64,000 nt of DNA. Origin: Clavibacter michiganensis subsp. insidiosus (GTDB lineage Bacteria > Actinomycetota > Actinomycetes > Actinomycetales > Microbacteriaceae). Below are positions 61,493-64,000 of this stretch, piece by piece. Below the pieces are notes generated by a model, which was not told the origin of the DNA, did not search any database, and was given only the letters and a program-made list of their open reading frames with translations. The translations under genes and the position numbers were made by a program. Position 1 is the first letter of the stretch; each line of letters begins with the position of its first letter. The stretch covers positions 2,046,001 to 2,110,000 of the forward strand of contig NZ_MZMO01000001.1 in NCBI RefSeq assembly GCF_002240565.1, in the 5' to 3' direction.

Positions 61493-62551
61493 GTGAAGAT
61501 CCAGAACCCCTACCGCCTCGGCCTCCTGGCCGGCCTCGGCGTGCTCACCGCCCTCGTCATCGGCGGCGCGCTCGTGTCGCTCGGCACCGTCCTCACCTAC
61601 GTGGGCACCGCCGTCTTCCTGGCCCTCGGCATCGACCCGCTCGTCACGTTCCTGGAGCGCAAGGGCGTGCCCCGCCCGGTCGCCATCCTCGTGATCTTCC
61701 TGGTGCTGCTCGGCTCCCTCGCCGGCGTGCTGCTGGCGGTCATCCCCGTCGTCGTGAACCAGGCGAGCGCGCTCGTCACGCAGATCGTGCAGTACGCGCA
61801 GAGCGTGAGCGGCGACCAGTTCATCGAGAACCTGCAGTCGTTCGTGCCCCGCGAGGTCTTCGACGTCCAGAGCGGCGCCGACCAGCTCATCCAGTACCTG
61901 TCCAACGCGTCGAACGTCGCGACCATCACGGGCAACGTGCTCACCGTCGCCTTCACGATCGGCAACTTCCTCTTCGGCCTGGTGATCGTCGTGATCCTCA
62001 CGATGTACTTCACGGCCTCGCTCAACTCCTTCAAGAGCGGCCTCTACAAGCTCGTGCCGGCCACGCGCCGCGCGCGCTTCGCCGACATCGCCGAGCAGAT
62101 CACGCAGTCGGTCGGCCGCTACGTCATGGGCCAGGTGGGCCTCGCGCTCTGCAACGGCGTGCTGAGCTTCGTCTACCTCAGCATCGTCGGCGCGGCCCTG
62201 CCGGCGGTCTGGGCCTTCATCGCGTTCCTGTTCTCGCTGCTGCCCCTCGTGGGGACGATCACCGGCTCGGCGCTCATCGTGCTCGGCCAGATCGTGCTGC
62301 TGCCGGAGTCGATGAACACGTGGATCGCGGTGGCGATCTACTACCTCGTCTACATGCAGATCGAGGCGTACGTGCTCAGCCCGAACATCATGAACCGCGC
62401 GGTCAAGGTGCCCAGCGTCGTGGTCGTCATCGCGGCGCTCACGGGCGGCACCCTGCTCGGGGTGCTCGGCGCGCTCATCGCGGTGCCGGTCGCCGCGGCG
62501 GTGCTGCTCATCATCCGCCAGGTCGCGGTCCCGCTGCAGAACGAGCGCTGA
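61493..62551 (+). CDS. AI-2E family transporter (permease)
   Basis: A 352-residue membrane protein of the AI-2E exporter family (PF01594-type topology of about seven to eight spans). Family landmarks are the second-span segment LALGIDPLVTFLERKGVPRPVA and the C-terminal MQIEAYVLSPNIMNRAVKVP. Members include sporulation protein YtvI, TqsA and sodium/proton antiporters, so the substrate is uncertain. The GTG at 61493 has CGGAGG ten bases upstream. It may be co-transcribed with the coiled-coil gene 28 bases before it. Confidence 0.88.
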   Translation: MKIQNPYRLGLLAGLGVLTALVIGGALVSLGTVLTYVGTAVFLALGIDPLVTFLERKGVPRPVAILVIFLVLLGSLAGVLLAVIPVVVNQASALVTQIVQYAQSVSGDQFIENLQSFVPREVFDVQSGADQLIQYLSNASNVATITGNVLTVAFTIGNFLFGLVIVVILTMYFTASLNSFKSGLYKLVPATRRARFADIAEQITQSVGRYVMGQVGLALCNGVLSFVYLSIVGAALPAVWAFIAFLFSLLPLVGTITGSALIVLGQIVLLPESMNTWIAVAIYYLVYMQIEAYVLSPNIMNRAVKVPSVVVVIAALTGGTLLGVLGALIAVPVAAAVLLIIRQVAVPLQNER

Positions 62552-62566
62552 CCGCCCCGCCCGGCG

Positions 62567-63301
62567 TCAGCGCGGGGTCGGCCACTCGGTCGGCAGCGGC
62601 AGCACCGACGGGGCCACCGCGCGCACGATCTCGGTGAGCACGCGCGAGACCTGCGACTCCCCCACCCACAGGTGCTTGGCGCCGTCCACGGCGATGAGCT
62701 CGGCCTCCGGCACGGACGCGAAGCGCTCGCGCGCCTCGGCTGGCTGCAGGAAGTCATCGTGCTCGGGCACGAGGATCACGAGCCGTCGCGGATCCCCGTG
62801 CCACGCGGCGACGTCGTCGGCCGTGGCGCGGTGCAGCGGCGGCGACAGCAGGATCGCGCCCTCGACGGGATGGGCGAGGCTGTGCTTCAGCGCGATCTCC
62901 GTGCCGAAGGACCAGCCGACGATCCAGGGCGCGGGCAGGCCGCGATCCGCGACGAGGTCCATGGCGGCGGCGAGGTCGAGCCCCTCCGCCTCCCCGCCGT
63001 CGAACGCGCCCTCGCTCGTGCCGCGGGCGGATGTGGTGCCGCGCGTGTTGAAGCGCAGCACCGCGAGCCCGGCCATCGCGGGCAGACGGAGCGCGGCCTT
63101 GCGGAGCACGTGCGAGTCCATGAAGCCGCCGGCCGTGGGCAGCGGGTGCAGCGTCACGAGCGTCGCCACCGGATCCCGGTCGGCGGGCAGCGCGAGCTCC
63201 CCCACGAGGCGGAGGCCGTCGGCGGTCGTGAGCTCGACGTCCTCGCGACGCGCGGGCAGCTCGGTGGAGCTCGTGATGGGGCGGGGTGCGGTGTCCGTCA
63301 T
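62567..63301 (-). CDS. alpha/beta hydrolase
   Basis: A 244-residue serine hydrolase of the YsgA/dienelactone-hydrolase-like small type. The nucleophile elbow is VGWSFGTEIAL (Ser at about residue 128); a late Asp is in VPEHDDFLQP and the His in VDGAKHLWVG. The N-terminus contains LHPLPTAGGFMDSHV, the oxyanion-hole region. The substrate is unknown. The ATG at 63301 overlaps the stop of the upstream zinc-type gene (ATGA). Confidence 0.88.
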   Translation of the reverse strand: MTDTAPRPITSSTELPARREDVELTTADGLRLVGELALPADRDPVATLVTLHPLPTAGGFMDSHVLRKAALRLPAMAGLAVLRFNTRGTTSARGTSEGAFDGGEAEGLDLAAAMDLVADRGLPAPWIVGWSFGTEIALKHSLAHPVEGAILLSPPLHRATADDVAAWHGDPRRLVILVPEHDDFLQPAEARERFASVPEAELIAVDGAKHLWVGESQVSRVLTEIVRAVAPSVLPLPTEWPTPR

Positions 63302-63594
63302 GAGACCTTCCAGCAGTGGGTGTGCCAGTGGCGGCGGGCGGCGAGGTCGCTCTGCTCGCCCATCATGCCGTCGGCGCGCCAGGCCACGACGTGCGCGTGG
63401 CCGGGCTCGATGTCGAGGGTGCAGCCGGGGCAGCGGTACACCTTGAGGGCGCGCGCCGCCGACACGGGTTGCACGTTCCAGACGCGGCCGCGCCGGGTCT
63501 CGGTGTGCTGCGAACCGCTGAGGAGGCGCGTCAGCACGTCCTCGTCGTCCTCCTGGCGCGCGCGTCTCCCCCGGGGTCGATTGCTGCGCGGCAT
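63298..63594 (-). CDS. small zinc-binding-type protein of unknown function
   Basis: A 98-residue basic protein. The middle has YRCPGCTLDIEPGHAHVV, a CxxC followed by histidine pairs, and the end has RRHWHTHCWK, giving enough Cys/His ligands for a zinc site. This layout resembles small ATP/GTP-binding or HNH-less zinc-ribbon proteins of actinobacteria, but I cannot assign a function. A TAGGAT hexamer six bases upstream supports the ATG at 63594. It is coupled to the hydrolase gene by overlap. Confidence 0.75.
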   Translation of the reverse strand: MPRSNRPRGRRARQEDDEDVLTRLLSGSQHTETRRGRVWNVQPVSAARALKVYRCPGCTLDIEPGHAHVVAWRADGMMGEQSDLAARRHWHTHCWKVS

Positions 63595-63600
63595 GATCCG

Positions 63601-63606
63601 ATCCTA
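63601..63606 (-). promoter_or_regulatory. -10 box of zinc-type gene (leaderless)
   Basis: TAGGAT on the minus strand, six bases before the ATG at 63594. Confidence 0.5.
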
Positions 63607-63629
63607 GGCGGCGGCGTGCCCGCGTCCGG

Positions 63630-64000
63630 TCACCCGGCGTCGGCTTGACGACCGAGGCGCGCCTCCTCCTGGTCGAGCATGCGCTGCGCGCGGGCGAGCA
63701 CGCGCGACGGGTGCTCCCCCGTGCCACGGGCCTCGAGCAAGGCCGCGCGCTCGGCGTCGAGGACGTGCCGCCGGAGCAGCAGGTACGCGGCGCGCGGGCT
63801 CAGGGGCGCGTCGTCGTCCGCCGCCATCGCGTCGGCGCGCTCGGTCACCCACTCGGCCTTCATCGCCGTGTCGCGCCGCACGCGCTCCACGACCTCGTCG
63901 TCCACCACCGTCCCCTCGGGCAGCTGCCGCACGCCCTCGTCGACGGCGCGGATCCCCGCGTCGGCCAGCCCGGAGACGAGCGCGGCGAGCTGCCGCTGGT
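63630..64000 (-). CDS. C-terminal end of a probable cation/proton antiporter, 5' end outside window
   Basis: The gene continues past base 64000, so no start is visible; an internal GTG at 63932 is not the real start because the frame stays open. The visible 123 residues are a soluble helical tail with no membrane span. The end, LDAERAALLEARGTGEHPSRVLARAQRMLDQEEARL, resembles the C-terminal regulatory tail of actinobacterial CPA1-type Na+/H+ antiporters. That is pattern recognition, and the transport domain is not seen. Confidence 0.55.
   Translation of the reverse strand, partial: QRQLAALVSGLADAGIRAVDEGVRQLPEGTVVDDEVVERVRRDTAMKAEWVTERADAMAADDDAPLSPRAAYLLLRRHVLDAERAALLEARGTGEHPSRVLARAQRMLDQEEARLGRQADAG

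Overview
This 64 kb stretch is very GC-rich (roughly 72-73% by eye), densely packed with short intergenic gaps, and reads as ordinary chromosome of a high-GC Gram-positive actinobacterium. The protein set (SCO4848-type membrane protein, GlgE, TreY/TreZ, GatCAB, GerW-like protein, MpaB-type oxygenase, MnmA/cysteine desulfurase/LigA) and the composition fit Microbacteriaceae, and Clavibacter in particular; that assignment is inference. I see no rRNA, transposase, prophage, CRISPR array or plasmid function. One tRNA (His-GTG) is present. No gap without a gene exceeds 300 bases; the longest are 59405-59688 (284 b), 5774-6021 (248 b, riboswitch and terminator) and 51204-51420 (217 b, divergent glgP/glgE promoters).

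Layout. 1-2.2 kb: end of a thioredoxin-like gene, a small membrane protein, oligoribonuclease, tRNA-His with terminator, a zincin metallopeptidase and a small hypothetical. 2.2-6.0 kb: a minus-strand thiamine-precursor ECF transporter operon (YkoE-YkoD-YkoC type) under a TPP riboswitch, with a P-loop kinase at its end. 6.0-12.9 kb: GerW-like protein, then the translationally coupled glgX-treY-treZ operon. 13-22 kb: UDP-sugar dehydrogenase, DUF4190 protein, DNA polymerase IV, MpaB oxygenase, DUF1697, a molybdopterin/FAD oxidoreductase pair, a GNAT, a phosphoesterase and an M20 peptidase. 22-30 kb: a lipid-type cluster of two acyl-CoA ligase paralogues enclosing an SDR, an FAD oxidoreductase and a SRPBCC protein. 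30-38 kb: DedA protein, orphan lipoprotein, then gatC-gatA-gatB-ABC-F. 38-45 kb: META lipoprotein, secreted DUF1023 hydrolase, and the cysteine desulfurase-mnmA-ligA operon. 45-56.5 kb: a second debranching-type enzyme, a SGNH lipoprotein, glycogen phosphorylase (frameshifted near its end) and the divergent glgE-glgB operon. 56.5-64 kb: a thioredoxin/TPR protein with a membrane/lipoprotein fusion, a long DivIVA-like coiled-coil protein, an AI-2E family permease, an alpha/beta hydrolase, a small zinc-type protein and the end of a probable cation/proton antiporter.

How it fits together. The dominant theme is alpha-glucan metabolism: six intact enzymes plus the damaged phosphorylase cover glycogen branching (GlgB), chain extension from maltose-1-phosphate (GlgE), phosphorolysis (GlgP), debranching (two GlgX-type proteins) and conversion of linear glucan to trehalose (TreY/TreZ). 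GlgA, GlgC, TreS and maltokinase are not in the window.

Regulation. Seventeen genes have a TANNNT -10-like hexamer 6-7 bases before the start codon, consistent with leaderless transcription; this also settles several start codons. Genes with a leader show ordinary purine-rich ribosome binding sites.
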